From Bacteroidota bacterium (GTDB lineage Bacteria; Bacteroidota; Bacteroidia; Chitinophagales; Chitinophagaceae): a stretch of 64,000 nucleotides of DNA. Shown here piece by piece: positions 33,289 through 41,995 of this stretch (position 1 is the stretch's first letter; each line of letters begins with the position of its first letter). The position numbers and the translations under genes are program-made. Under the pieces are notes generated by a model that did no database searches, was not told the origin of the DNA, and saw only the letters and a program-made list of their open reading frames with translations. The stretch spans positions 1 to 64,000 of the forward strand of contig JAFAGI010000012.1 in NCBI GenBank assembly GCA_023422835.1, written 5' to 3'.

Positions 33289-33528
33289 GTTGGTGGCACA
33301 AGAAAAAAAATATTATGAATAATTATCTGGTCTCAGGATAGATAACCGAGGATAAACACTAATCTAAAAAAATGGTTATTCTATGTGGCAAACAGAAAAA
33401 ATCAAATATTAACACATGAAATAACCATAAAGATTAGGAATCTACACCAACCGGGAATGATAATAAAGAATTAAGGTTTTGGTTATTCCGTGTGGCAAAC
33501 AGAAAAAATTAAATATTAACACATGAAA
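33289..33528 (+). repeat. Tandem leader units before pyk
   Basis: Three degenerate units lie in a row. The clearest pair is 33373-33421 and 33480-33528, which match at 46 of 49 bases and both end aacacatgaaa. A weaker first unit begins tggtggcacaagaaaaaa at about 33291. In the middle unit the start reads ATG AAA TAA (33416-33424), a two-codon start-stop ORF. In the last unit the same ATG (33523) is the pyk start. The block at 33425-33498 is also found before two other genes. Confidence 0.75.
33425..33498 (+). promoter_or_regulatory. Dispersed 5'-leader element, copy before pyk
   Basis: Blocks in order: ccataaagattaggaat, accaaccgggaatgataataa, ggttattccgtgtggcaa. The same blocks, inverted with the gene, precede the lipoprotein gene ending at 36197 and the GH43 gene ending at 4700. 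GGAAT and ATTCC within it can pair, enclosing a loop that carries an ATG with an early stop (MIIKN). Confidence 0.65.
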
Positions 33529-35001
33529 GAATACGTAGAAAAATATTATTATAAGGAGCCGGAAAATACCAAGCCGCTTTTCAACATTCCTAAAACTAAG
33601 ATCGTAGCTACCGTAGGCCCTGCCTGTGATACATACGACAAGCTGCTGGAACTGGTTAAGACAGGCGTTAATGTATTCCGTCTCAACTTCTCTCATGGAG
33701 ATCATGCGAGCAAGCTGGATATCATTAACCATATCAGGCTGATAAATAAAGAACACAACACCTTCATCACCATCCTGGCGGATTTGCAAGGGCCCAAGCT
33801 GAGAGTAGGCGATCTGGAAAACGGCCACCTGAACATTGTGCCGGGTGATGAACTGGTATTTAATTCCAGAGAAAAAGTTGTTGGCACTAAACAAAAAATT
33901 TATGTTTCCTACCCAGACCTGCACAAAGATGTAAGAGTCGGCGAGAAGATATTGCTCGACGATGGTAAAATTGAAGTGCTGGTAACTGAAGTGAACCACA
34001 AGACAGGCGATGTAAAAGTGCGTGTTAACTTCGGCGGCACATTGCTTCCTAAAAAAGGTGTAAACCTGCCTGACACCAACATTTCCCTGCCTGCCATGAC
34101 CGAGAAAGATATAGAAGACCTGGACTTCATCACCGAACATAAATTAGACTGGGTGGCTTTGTCCTTCGTAAGAAATCCCAATGATATCATGGAGCTGAGG
34201 CAGCGGATCCGCAAAAAGAAGTCTAGTACAAAAGTGATGGCTAAGATTGAAATGCCTTCAGCATTAAAATATCTTGATGAGATCATAGCAGAGTCTGATG
34301 CCATCATGGTGGCAAGAGGCGATCTCGGCGTAGAGCTTCCTATTGAGAAAGTACCTATGACGCAGAGGCGTATCATCAGGCAGTGCCTCATAGCATCTAA
34401 ACCTGTGATCGTAGCTACACAAATGATGGAGAGCATGATGGAAAGAACGCGCCCCAACAGAAGCGAGATCACAGACGTGGCCAATGCAGTCTTGGAAGGA
34501 ACAGACGCAGTAATGCTGAGTGGCGAAACTGCCATGGGTAACCACCCCGCGCTGGTTGTGGAAACCATGAGAAACATTATCCTTGAAGTTGAAAATACTG
34601 AATATTACTACAACAGGCCTGAGTCTCATGAAGACAGGGTGATCAGCGATGCACTTTGTTACAGCGCCTGCAATATTGCATCTGAAATTCACGCAAAGGC
34701 AATCATTGGTATGACGCAAAGCGGCTACACAGCTTTCTGCCTAAGCAGCTTCCGCCCCAAACGCCCCCTGTTCATATTCACCAAGACAGAATCCTTGGTT
34801 ACCCAGCTCGGACTTAGCTGGGGTGTAAAAGCTTTTTATTATAATGATGAGGAAGGGCTTGACGAGATCATTGAAGATCAGCTGACTATTTTAAAAAGGT
34901 ATAAGTTTATCAAGAACGGCGATATTGTTGTAAACACAGGATCTACGCCGGTTGCAAAACATTTGCCTACCAACATGATCAAAATTACCAGGGTTGAATA
35001 G
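33523..35001 (+). CDS. pyk: Pyruvate kinase
   Basis: Protein of 492 residues. TKIVATVGPACDTYDKLLEL opens the barrel, RLNFSHG has the substrate-binding arginine and asparagine, and the signature VMAKIEMPSAL contains the catalytic lysine and Mg-binding glutamate. ARGDLGVELP is intact and a normal C-terminal allosteric domain follows. It makes pyruvate and ATP from phosphoenolpyruvate. The start is set by the family and by the ACACATG context. The leader upstream is repeated and contains start-stop mini-ORFs, so translation control is possible. A bidirectional terminator follows. Confidence 0.96.
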   Translation: MKEYVEKYYYKEPENTKPLFNIPKTKIVATVGPACDTYDKLLELVKTGVNVFRLNFSHGDHASKLDIINHIRLINKEHNTFITILADLQGPKLRVGDLENGHLNIVPGDELVFNSREKVVGTKQKIYVSYPDLHKDVRVGEKILLDDGKIEVLVTEVNHKTGDVKVRVNFGGTLLPKKGVNLPDTNISLPAMTEKDIEDLDFITEHKLDWVALSFVRNPNDIMELRQRIRKKKSSTKVMAKIEMPSALKYLDEIIAESDAIMVARGDLGVELPIEKVPMTQRRIIRQCLIASKPVIVATQMMESMMERTRPNRSEITDVANAVLEGTDAVMLSGETAMGNHPALVVETMRNIILEVENTEYYYNRPESHEDRVISDALCYSACNIASEIHAKAIIGMTQSGYTAFCLSSFRPKRPLFIFTKTESLVTQLGLSWGVKAFYYNDEEGLDEIIEDQLTILKRYKFIKNGDIVVNTGSTPVAKHLPTNMIKITRVE

Positions 35002-35020
35002 GACCCTGGCTATAAACATA

Positions 35021-35052
35021 AAAAAAACCGGAAATAACATTCCGGTTTTTTT
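35021..35052. terminator. Bidirectional rho-independent terminator
   Basis: A run of seven A, ccggaa, loop ataaca, ttccgg and a run of seven T. The symmetric stem flanked by A and T runs can stop transcription both from pyk (rightward) and from rplT (leftward), which converge here. Confidence 0.85.
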
Positions 35053-35069
35053 ATGTATGTCGTAAAAGC

Positions 35070-35414
35070 TTATTTTACAGAAGCTACCAAAGCTTTGAAA
35101 GTTTCCGGCTCATTCATAGCCATATCAGCTAATACTTTGCGGTTGATTTCTATACCTGCTTTGTTTAATTTATCCATGAAAACACTGTAAGTAATACCCT
35201 CTGCACGCACACCTGCATTGATACGTGCAATCCAAAGCTGGCGGTATTCTCTCTTTTTTAGTTTACGGCCTACATAGCTGTAGGTCATACCTTTTTCAAC
35301 AATGTTTTTGGCTACGGTATACACGTTTTTACGTTTGCCGTAAAAACCTTTGGCCTGTTTTAATATATTTTTCCTTCTTGCTTTGGCAGCAACGGAGTTT
35401 TTTGAACGTGGCAT
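35070..35414 (-). CDS. rplT: 50S ribosomal protein L20
   Basis: Protein of 114 residues, basic and full length. [20 protein letters not shown], then [20 protein letters not shown] and the C-terminal [15 protein letters not shown] are standard L20. It is an early 23S rRNA binding protein. It follows the L35 gene by 49 bases. The usual infC gene is not next to the pair here. Confidence 0.97.
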   Translation of the reverse strand: MPRSKNSVAAKARRKNILKQAKGFYGKRKNVYTVAKNIVEKGMTYSYVGRKLKKREYRQLWIARINAGVRAEGITYSVFMDKLNKAGIEINRKVLADMAMNEPETFKALVASVK

Positions 35415-35463
35415 AATTTAAATATTTTTAGATCAGCACCGGCTGATGATTAACAATAGGTGA

Positions 35464-35661
35464 TTATTTTAAACGTAATAAACGTAAAACGAAAGGTTTG
35501 TGAGAAGGAGAAACTTTTCCCAGGATATTCAAAGCTCTTTTACGTTTTTTTGATTTCTTGGTTAAGATGTGACGTTTAAACGGTTTTTGGTGCATGATCT
35601 CACCGCTGGCGGTAACTCTGAAGCGCTTCTTTGCACTGGAGTTTGTTTTTACTTTTGGCAT
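35464..35661 (-). CDS. rpmI: 50S ribosomal protein L35
   Basis: Protein of 65 residues: [35 protein letters not shown] and a basic C-terminus are typical L35. It is the first gene of an rpmI-rplT unit with its own promoter-like box. The leader of about 88 bases can form small hairpins (GTTCC/GGAAC; CACC/GGTG) that might be used for autoregulation by L20, as is known for such operons elsewhere. Confidence 0.97.
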   Translation of the reverse strand: MPKVKTNSSAKKRFRVTASGEIMHQKPFKRHILTKKSKKRKRALNILGKVSPSHKPFVLRLLRLK

Positions 35662-35757
35662 TTTAAATAATCTTTTAAGATTACACCCTGCTGGTGTTCC
35701 CGGAACCTCCCGGAAAACTTGTTTTGACCTTACGGGTAAAATTGGTTTGCAAAATTA
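35662..35757 (-). promoter_or_regulatory. Promoter and leader of the rpmI-rplT operon
   Basis: On the minus strand TAATTTTG (35750-35757) fits the -7 element. The following leader to the rpmI ATG holds a GTTCC-G-GGAAC and a CACC-agcag-GGTG hairpin. No typical -33 TTG is visible at 19 bases. The leader may act as an L20 target, but I cannot confirm it. Confidence 0.45.
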
Positions 35758-35914
35758 CGTCTTTTTTTATTATTTATAAAATTTTACAGCAAACTCTTTG
35801 TTGTTCTTCCCCAGCTAATCTTCGAGGTTTAGGAATCTCTGATTTGAATGGGTGAATGTTGAAATGTGATAGGTACGAGGTTGTGTCGCTGATATAAGTT
35901 CTGGTCAGATGTTT

Positions 35915-36164
35915 AATATTCCTCCGCTTCGAAGAAATTCGGAGTTGCGTAAACCTTTGTGCCGTGTCAGGTATTTTCAACTGACATCTCTTCACTGGCG
36001 CAAGCGTCCGCTTGTGCCCGTAATGCTAGTCTGTAACAGTTCTTGGAAAAAATAGAGCTCATGGTTCTTGGTGATTAACCTTGCTCTTGGTGATTTGCAA
36101 GCACGAGGAATATCGGGAGATTTCAAATCTCCGGATAGTTTATTCGACATTGCAAATGTCGAAT
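35915..36164 (-). repeat. REP-like palindromic module, copy B
   Basis: Inverted second copy of the module at 28360-28600. It contains attcgacatt-gca-aatgtcgaat (36142-36164), the ggagattt/aaatctcc hairpin, agcaaggttaatca, ctgttacagact and gcgccagtgaagagatgtca. By eye over 80 percent of bases agree with copy A. It lies between the rpmI leader and the end of the lipoprotein gene at 36197. Confidence 0.72.
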
Positions 36165-36196
36165 AATGTTGGTAGCGTCGGGAAATAGAATATATT

Positions 36197-36706
36197 TTAT
36201 TCGGACAAGGCTTCAATTCTGGAAATGATATAACCTCTAAAACAATCATCTACACATTCTTTCGGTGTGTAGCCAACAGTAGATATCAAACCATTATTCT
36301 TTGTTTCAAATTGAATAGTATGCGTCTTTTTATCAATCTTCAAAAGTTGGTTTTCAGCTTTATTATAGACCTCTTCTAAGGTCACAGCCCTGAGCCCTTC
36401 CAGGTTAGAATTGATACTTGCTGCTGTTTCACTGTATTGCATTACAGTATCATACTGCCATGCACCATTTATATGTTTAGCATCCATTGCTATGTAATCT
36501 CTTGCGATAATTTTGCCGGCTTTAACAGTTATAGTGGTTGAAGTACTGAAATTTGTCCATGAATAGGTTTTCATCTCAAACGTATAACTGTTGTGGTGTT
36601 GTAGTTTAAATTCATTAAAAGCTCTGCGACTTTTTGCAAACTCATCTTGATAAAAATCTTTTTTGCATGAAATGAATGCTACAAAACCAAGTAATAATAA
36701 ATATTT
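36197..36706 (-). CDS. Putative lipoprotein, DUF6174-like
   Basis: I chose ATG 36706 because MKYLLLLGFVAFISCKKD is a clean lipoprotein signal. The open frame reaches 36772, but those 22 codons translate the leader element. The mature part (about 153 residues) has the NSYTFEMKTYSW and TITVKAGKIIARDYI strands and a C-terminal VGYTPKECVDDCFRGYIISR with two close cysteines. The layout resembles DUF6174, proteins of unknown function found on cell surfaces. Identification is tentative. Confidence 0.72.
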   Translation of the reverse strand, partial: KYLLLLGFVAFISCKKDFYQDEFAKSRRAFNEFKLQHHNSYTFEMKTYSWTNFSTSTTITVKAGKIIARDYIAMDAKHINGAWQYDTVMQYSETAASINSNLEGLRAVTLEEVYNKAENQLLKIDKKTHTIQFETKNNGLISTVGYTPKECVDDCFRGYIISRIEALSE

Positions 36707-37232
36707 CATGTGTGTAGTTATTTGTTTTTCAGTTGCCATATGGAATAACCACTTTTTAAAGGTTAATTTCATTCGCGGTTGGTATATATTCCTAATCTTT
36801 ATGTTTATTTAATGTTTGTATTTTTTTATTTAATGATTTTCATACCAATCGAGCCGCCAGACAATCATACTCAAAAATGTATGCATTCTTATGTCTATCA
36901 TCTGTATTATCAGATTTTTTGATAAATCGGCATTTGTCTACAAAATCACAGCTCCTATTGCTTATACGGTCAGATACATCAAAACGATACAGTAAACTTT
37001 CTTATTGCAATGTAAGTGTTTACCTGACATCGCAGAATCTACTTTCTTTACGCCTTGTCAAGTGTTTTCACCTTCCTTTCCCATTGCCGTAAAAGAATCA
37101 AAACAGTTTAGCCCGCCTGAAGAGGTGACCTAAGCGTAGGCTATGCAAGAAGTAAGGCAGGGATGACGTGAGATTGCATCCAATAAAACTTTCTTTTGCT
37201 TTTAGCATTTAACTGTTTATTTTTGGCTGACT
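36707..37232. other. Non-coding stretch with leader element and REP relic
   Basis: The left part (36732-36803) is the leader element of the lipoprotein gene. The right part holds a relic of the REP-like module: read inverted, 37040-37105 gives tttgattcttttacggcaat and ggtgaaaacacttgacaagg, both close to pieces at 28.2-28.6 kb. I see no gene and no RNA of a known family. Confidence 0.55.
36732..36803 (-). promoter_or_regulatory. Dispersed 5'-leader element, copy before the lipoprotein gene
   Basis: On the minus strand: cataaagattaggaatata, accaaccgcgaatgaaatt, aacctttaaaaagtggttat, tccatatggcaac, then the ATG at 36706 about 25 bases later. The first two and last blocks match the pyk copy almost base for base. 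Here the internal ATG opens a frame that runs without a stop into the lipoprotein. Confidence 0.65.
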
Positions 37233-38105
37233 ATGAAAACCGGTTTTGTAAATATTTTTGGTAAACCAAATGCTGGAAAGAGCACCCTGCTGAATGCGTT
37301 GCTGGGAGAAAAACTGGCCATAATTTCGCCCAAAGTACAAACAACAAGGCACCGCATAAAAGGTTTCCTCAATGCCAAAGACCAGTACCAGATAGTTTTT
37401 TCCGACACACCGGGCATTATTGAGCCCAAGTACAAACTGCACGAACGCATGATGCAGTCAGTAAAAAGCGCTCTGGAAGATGCAGACGTTGCATTGCTGA
37501 TGGTAGACATAAATGACAACTGGGAAGAAAACAATCTAATATTTGAAGCGCTCAGGCTGAAAGTGCCTTGTATTGTGGTTTTGAACAAAGTTGACAAGAG
37601 CAACAAGCAAAAGGTTGAGGAAGCCAAAGCCTATTTTTCAAATAAACCGTATTGCAAAAAACTGGTAGTGATCTCCGCCGTACAGCAGGGAAACCTGCAT
37701 GAACTGTTAGATGCTATCGTGGAACTGCTTCCAGAAGGTTTTCCGTTTTACAACGAAGAAGACCTTACTGACCTGCCCACCAAATTTTTTGTAGGAGAAA
37801 TCATACGCGAAAAAATATTCGAACTCTTCGGCGATGAGATACCCTATCATACCGCTGTAATGGTCAATGCTTTTAAAGAGAAGACAACGCTCATAAAAAT
37901 CCAGGCCGATATAATTGTACAACGGGAAACCCAGAAAGGAATTTTAATCGGCGAGGGCGGCAAGATGATAAAAAAAATAGGAACTTTGGCGAGAGAAGAC
38001 ATTGAGAAATTTTTAGATAGTAAAGTATTCCTGGAGCTGTTTATAAAAGTGCGGCCTAAGTGGCGAGACAATGAGGCACAATTAAGAGAGTACGGCTATT
38101 TTTAA
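37233..38105 (+). CDS. era: GTPase Era
   Basis: Protein of 290 residues. The P-loop is GKPNAGKST (10-18), switch II is SDTPGIIEP, and NKVDK is the G4 motif. The C-terminal KH domain contains ILIGEGGKMIKKIGTLAREDIE. Era binds the 3' end of 16S rRNA during small-subunit maturation. It lies 56 bases before der on the same strand. Confidence 0.96.
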   Translation: MKTGFVNIFGKPNAGKSTLLNALLGEKLAIISPKVQTTRHRIKGFLNAKDQYQIVFSDTPGIIEPKYKLHERMMQSVKSALEDADVALLMVDINDNWEENNLIFEALRLKVPCIVVLNKVDKSNKQKVEEAKAYFSNKPYCKKLVVISAVQQGNLHELLDAIVELLPEGFPFYNEEDLTDLPTKFFVGEIIREKIFELFGDEIPYHTAVMVNAFKEKTTLIKIQADIIVQRETQKGILIGEGGKMIKKIGTLAREDIEKFLDSKVFLELFIKVRPKWRDNEAQLREYGYF

Positions 38106-38161
38106 TGCAGATACAAATTATAAATTGCAGATTGCAAATCACATCAGGCTAAATTAAATAA

Positions 38162-39469
38162 ATGAGTTTTACAGTAGCGATAGTAGGAAGGCCCAACGTA
38201 GGGAAAAGCACGTTCTTCAACCGGATGCTGCAGCAACGCAAAGCCATCGTAGACGACGTCAGCGGCGTTACACGCGACAGGCAGTACGGTGTTACAGACT
38301 GGAACGGAAAATACTTCAACGTGATAGATACCGGCGGCTTTGTGGCAGACAGCGATGATGTGTTTGAAAAAGAAATTGCCAAGCAGGTAGTCATTGCCAT
38401 TGACGAGGCAGACGCTATAATATTCATGACCGATGCCGCAACAGGCGTTACCGACCTGGATACATCCATGGCAAATATGCTGCGCAAAATAAAAAAGCCG
38501 GTGTTCATGGCTGTAAACAAGGTAGATAACAATAACCGCATGCTGGAAGCTTCTGAGTTTTACGCTTTCGGTTTTGAAAATGTATTTTTTATCAGCAGCA
38601 TGACGGGCAGCGGCAGCGGCGAATTGCTGGATGCCATTACTGAACTTATACCTCAAGAGACAGAACCTGAAGAAAACGAACTACCCAAAATCGCCATCAT
38701 CGGGCAGCCAAATGTGGGCAAATCTTCTCTGCTCAATGCACTTACCAACCAGGAAAGAACAATCGTAAGTGACATTGCAGGCACTACCAGAGATACGATC
38801 CATACGCATTACAAGCTTTTCCAAAAAGAATTTATACTAATAGACACAGCGGGGATCCGTAAGAAAAACAAAGAAAAAGACGACCTGGAATTTTACTCGG
38901 TAATCCGTGCGATCAAAGCAATGGATGAGGCAGATGTATGCATGCTGCTGATTGATGCCGAAAAAGGTATTACGGCCCAGGACATCAACATCTATTCACT
39001 GGCAGCAAGAAAAGGTAAAGGATTGGTGGTGCTGGTAAACAAATGGGACCTGATAGAAAATAAGGAAACCAACACTTCCCGGGATTATGAAAAAGACTTA
39101 AAGAAAAGACTGGCGCCGTTTAATGATGTGCCGGTAATCTTTATTTCGGCACTGGAAAAGACTAGGATATTCAAAGGTATAGAAACGGCGCTGCAAGTAT
39201 ATGAGAATAAACAAAAAAAGATTCCTACCAGCCGCCTGAACGAGGTAATGCTCAAAGCCATTGAAGCTTACCAAGCTCCCGTTGTACGCGGTAATACGGT
39301 AAAGATCAAGTTTGTAACCCAACTACCTACGCACGTGCCCTCATTTGCTTTCTTTACCAACTATCCGGACGATATAAAAATGCCTTATAAAAATTACCTG
39401 GAAAATCAGCTGCGCACAAAGTTTGACTTTACGGGCGTGCCGGTGAGAATATTCTTCAGGAAAAAATAA
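38162..39469 (+). CDS. der: GTPase Der (EngA)
   Basis: Protein of 435 residues with two GTPase domains in tandem: GRPNVGKST (9-17) with DTGGF, and GQPNVGKSSLLNALTNQERT with DTAGIRKK, plus the C-terminal KH-like domain ending VPVRIFFRKK. That two-domain order is unique to Der. It acts in 50S subunit assembly. It follows era closely, and the next gene begins 36 bases on. Confidence 0.97.
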   Translation: MSFTVAIVGRPNVGKSTFFNRMLQQRKAIVDDVSGVTRDRQYGVTDWNGKYFNVIDTGGFVADSDDVFEKEIAKQVVIAIDEADAIIFMTDAATGVTDLDTSMANMLRKIKKPVFMAVNKVDNNNRMLEASEFYAFGFENVFFISSMTGSGSGELLDAITELIPQETEPEENELPKIAIIGQPNVGKSSLLNALTNQERTIVSDIAGTTRDTIHTHYKLFQKEFILIDTAGIRKKNKEKDDLEFYSVIRAIKAMDEADVCMLLIDAEKGITAQDINIYSLAARKGKGLVVLVNKWDLIENKETNTSRDYEKDLKKRLAPFNDVPVIFISALEKTRIFKGIETALQVYENKQKKIPTSRLNEVMLKAIEAYQAPVVRGNTVKIKFVTQLPTHVPSFAFFTNYPDDIKMPYKNYLENQLRTKFDFTGVPVRIFFRKK

Positions 39470-39505
39470 ACCATAGTTTACTATCACCAACCATTACATA
39501 CAAAG

Positions 39506-41995
39506 ATGTTCAAAAATTTTGACTGGAAAAGAGATGTGTTGCCGCATGCAATTGCCATCGCCGTTTTTTTTATACTTGCCGTAATTTTTTGTTATCCTGC
39601 ACTCAGCGGCCAGGTGCTCTCCCAGCCCGATATCATTCACTGGAAAGGAATGGCACAGGATGCCTTTAATTACAAAGCGCAACATGGCCACTTCCCGCTT
39701 TGGAACACGCACCTGTTCAGCGGTACACCTAACTACCAGACAGCCGTACTCAGCGCGGAATTTATTCCCGACTTTGTCAAAATGCTTACTTTAGGCCTGC
39801 CCAACCCGGCGTCTCTTTTCTTCCTGGCATCTGTATGTTTCTACATCCTCACCGTAGTTTTTAAATTCAATAACATCGTCAGGATACTTACCAGCATTGC
39901 GTTTGCATACTGTACGTACAACCCGGTAATTTCAGTTGCAGGGCATGAAACAAAATTTCTGGCCATTGCGCTGATGCCTGCATTGCTGGCCGGTATATTG
40001 CTGCTTTTTAAAAGAAAATACATCATTGGCTTTGCGGTTACTGCTTTTTTTGCCACACTGGAAATGCGTGCCAACCACATTCAAATCACCTATTATCTTT
40101 TACTGGTAATACTGGTCATGACGGTAGCTTACATCATTCACTGGATTCAGACAGGACAATATAAACATATGATCCTTGCGCTTGGGCTTTCACTGGTAGC
40201 AGGCGGCATCGGCATAGGTAACATGGCCACCGTGCTTTTATCTACCGCGGAATACGCTAAATATACCATGCGCGGCGGCAAGGCGCTGGAAATAAACAGG
40301 GAAACAGGCGCTGCCAAAGAAATAGCACATACCAAAGGATTAGACAACTCTTATGCATTCATGTGGAGCATGTACAAAACAGAGCCCCTGCAGATGATGA
40401 TGCCTGCTGCATTTGGCGGAAGCTCATCCAACACGTTTGCAGAAAATGAAAAGTTTGCAGAAAGGCTTTCCAACACGGGCATACCTCCCCAAGGCGTAAG
40501 CCAGCTTACACAAATGCTGCCGCAATACTGGGGCGGGCTGGAAAGCACATCCGGGCCGGTATATATTGGCACCATCATAGCGCTGCTTGCTCTTATTGGC
40601 TTTGTTGTTGCCAGAAAACACCGCTGGTGGATACTGGCTGCTACCGCACTGGGCATTATACTTTCCTGGGGAAAATACTTTGGCCTGAACGATACCTTAT
40701 TCAACCTGCTGCCGCTGTACAACAAATTCCGTGCGCCGTCCATGGCATTGGTAATACCACAGTTATTGCTACCGTTGATGGCCGGCATCAGCTTGCAAAC
40801 ATTGTTTTTTAATAAAGAAACAGATGCAAGAGCGTTTATCCAGAAAAATTTCAAAACAATTTCCTATACTTTGGGCGCCACTGTATTGTTCCTGTTGCTG
40901 GTATACCTGGTAAATGATTACAACTCTATGCTGGATGATCAATTAAGACAGATGTTTGCCAACCCGCAAGCCGGCGGCGAAGCGCTGGGATCCGCAGTGA
41001 TCAACGCTTTGAAGAGTGAAAGGAAAGCTATGTTCTTTAGCGGCATTCTAAGGGTGGTACTTTTCTCAGCGCTGATACTCGGCGTGATTTATTTATTTAT
41101 GAAAGATAAATTAAAGGCCTCGGTTTTATTGATCCTGCTTACACTAACTAATACCATTGATCTGGTTGCTGCGGGTAAAAAATACATGAGCGCTGAGAAC
41201 TTCATGACACCCGAAGACCTGGAAACGCAGGCATTTGCGCCAAAGCCTTATGATCAGCAGATACTGCAGGACAAGGACCCGCATTTCCGTATACTCAATC
41301 TCGCAAACGGAGATCCTTTCCAGGATGCCATTACTTCTTATCATCACCGCTCTATTGGTGGTTATCACCCGGCAAAACTAAGCATTTACCAGGATCTCAT
41401 ACAGGGACAATTAACCACGGCCATCAATCCCGGCGTGCTTAATATGCTCGATACCAAATACATTGTAGGCCAGGATGGCAATATCATCACCAACCCTGAG
41501 GCATTAGGCGCTGCATGGTTTGTAAAACACGTGCAGTTTGTACCCAACGCTGCAGCCGAAATGAATGCGCTTAATAAATTTAACCCGGCGGATACAGCCT
41601 TTGTACAAGAGTCGTTCAAAGCTGCAACCGGCGCTGCGCCAGCGTTTGACAGTGCGGCAACTATACAGCTTAGCAGCTATAGCAACGACGAGGTCAGGTA
41701 CAAAACATCCGCAAAATCAAACCAGTTTGCCGTACTCAGCGAAGTGTACTACCCTGCCGGGTGGAATGCATACATAGACGGCAAAAAAACGGACTATGTA
41801 AAGGTAAACTATGTGCTACGCGGCATTGCAGTGCCTGCGGGAGAACACGAAATATTGTTTAAATTTGAACCGCAGTCTATAAAAACAGGCAACATGTTGG
41901 TAGTGATCTGTAATGTACTCCTGTTACTGGTGATGGCTGCAGCAGTTGTTTATATTTTCCTGCGGCAAAAGAAACAAAGCGCAAACCCTGTATGA
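39506..41995 (+). CDS. YfhO family membrane protein
   Basis: Protein of 829 residues with about 12 membrane helices. The first large loop carries DIIHWKGMAQDAFNYKAQHG and PLWNTHLFSGTPNYQTA, both typical of YfhO proteins, and a periplasmic C-terminal domain (HEILFKFEPQSIKTGNM) precedes the last helix. YfhO proteins are GT-C-like and probably transfer sugars from lipid carriers to surface polymers. The stop overlaps the start of the next glycosyltransferase (ATGA, 41992), so both are made together. Confidence 0.9.
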   Translation: MFKNFDWKRDVLPHAIAIAVFFILAVIFCYPALSGQVLSQPDIIHWKGMAQDAFNYKAQHGHFPLWNTHLFSGTPNYQTAVLSAEFIPDFVKMLTLGLPNPASLFFLASVCFYILTVVFKFNNIVRILTSIAFAYCTYNPVISVAGHETKFLAIALMPALLAGILLLFKRKYIIGFAVTAFFATLEMRANHIQITYYLLLVILVMTVAYIIHWIQTGQYKHMILALGLSLVAGGIGIGNMATVLLSTAEYAKYTMRGGKALEINRETGAAKEIAHTKGLDNSYAFMWSMYKTEPLQMMMPAAFGGSSSNTFAENEKFAERLSNTGIPPQGVSQLTQMLPQYWGGLESTSGPVYIGTIIALLALIGFVVARKHRWWILAATALGIILSWGKYFGLNDTLFNLLPLYNKFRAPSMALVIPQLLLPLMAGISLQTLFFNKETDARAFIQKNFKTISYTLGATVLFLLLVYLVNDYNSMLDDQLRQMFANPQAGGEALGSAVINALKSERKAMFFSGILRVVLFSALILGVIYLFMKDKLKASVLLILLTLTNTIDLVAAGKKYMSAENFMTPEDLETQAFAPKPYDQQILQDKDPHFRILNLANGDPFQDAITSYHHRSIGGYHPAKLSIYQDLIQGQLTTAINPGVLNMLDTKYIVGQDGNIITNPEALGAAWFVKHVQFVPNAAAEMNALNKFNPADTAFVQESFKAATGAAPAFDSAATIQLSSYSNDEVRYKTSAKSNQFAVLSEVYYPAGWNAYIDGKKTDYVKVNYVLRGIAVPAGEHEILFKFEPQSIKTGNMLVVICNVLLLLVMAAAVVYIFLRQKKQSANPV

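Noticed and set aside
36707..36772. Upstream extension of the lipoprotein gene (22 codons)
   Set aside because: It translates the leader element shared with other genes; the lipoprotein signal begins at 36706.
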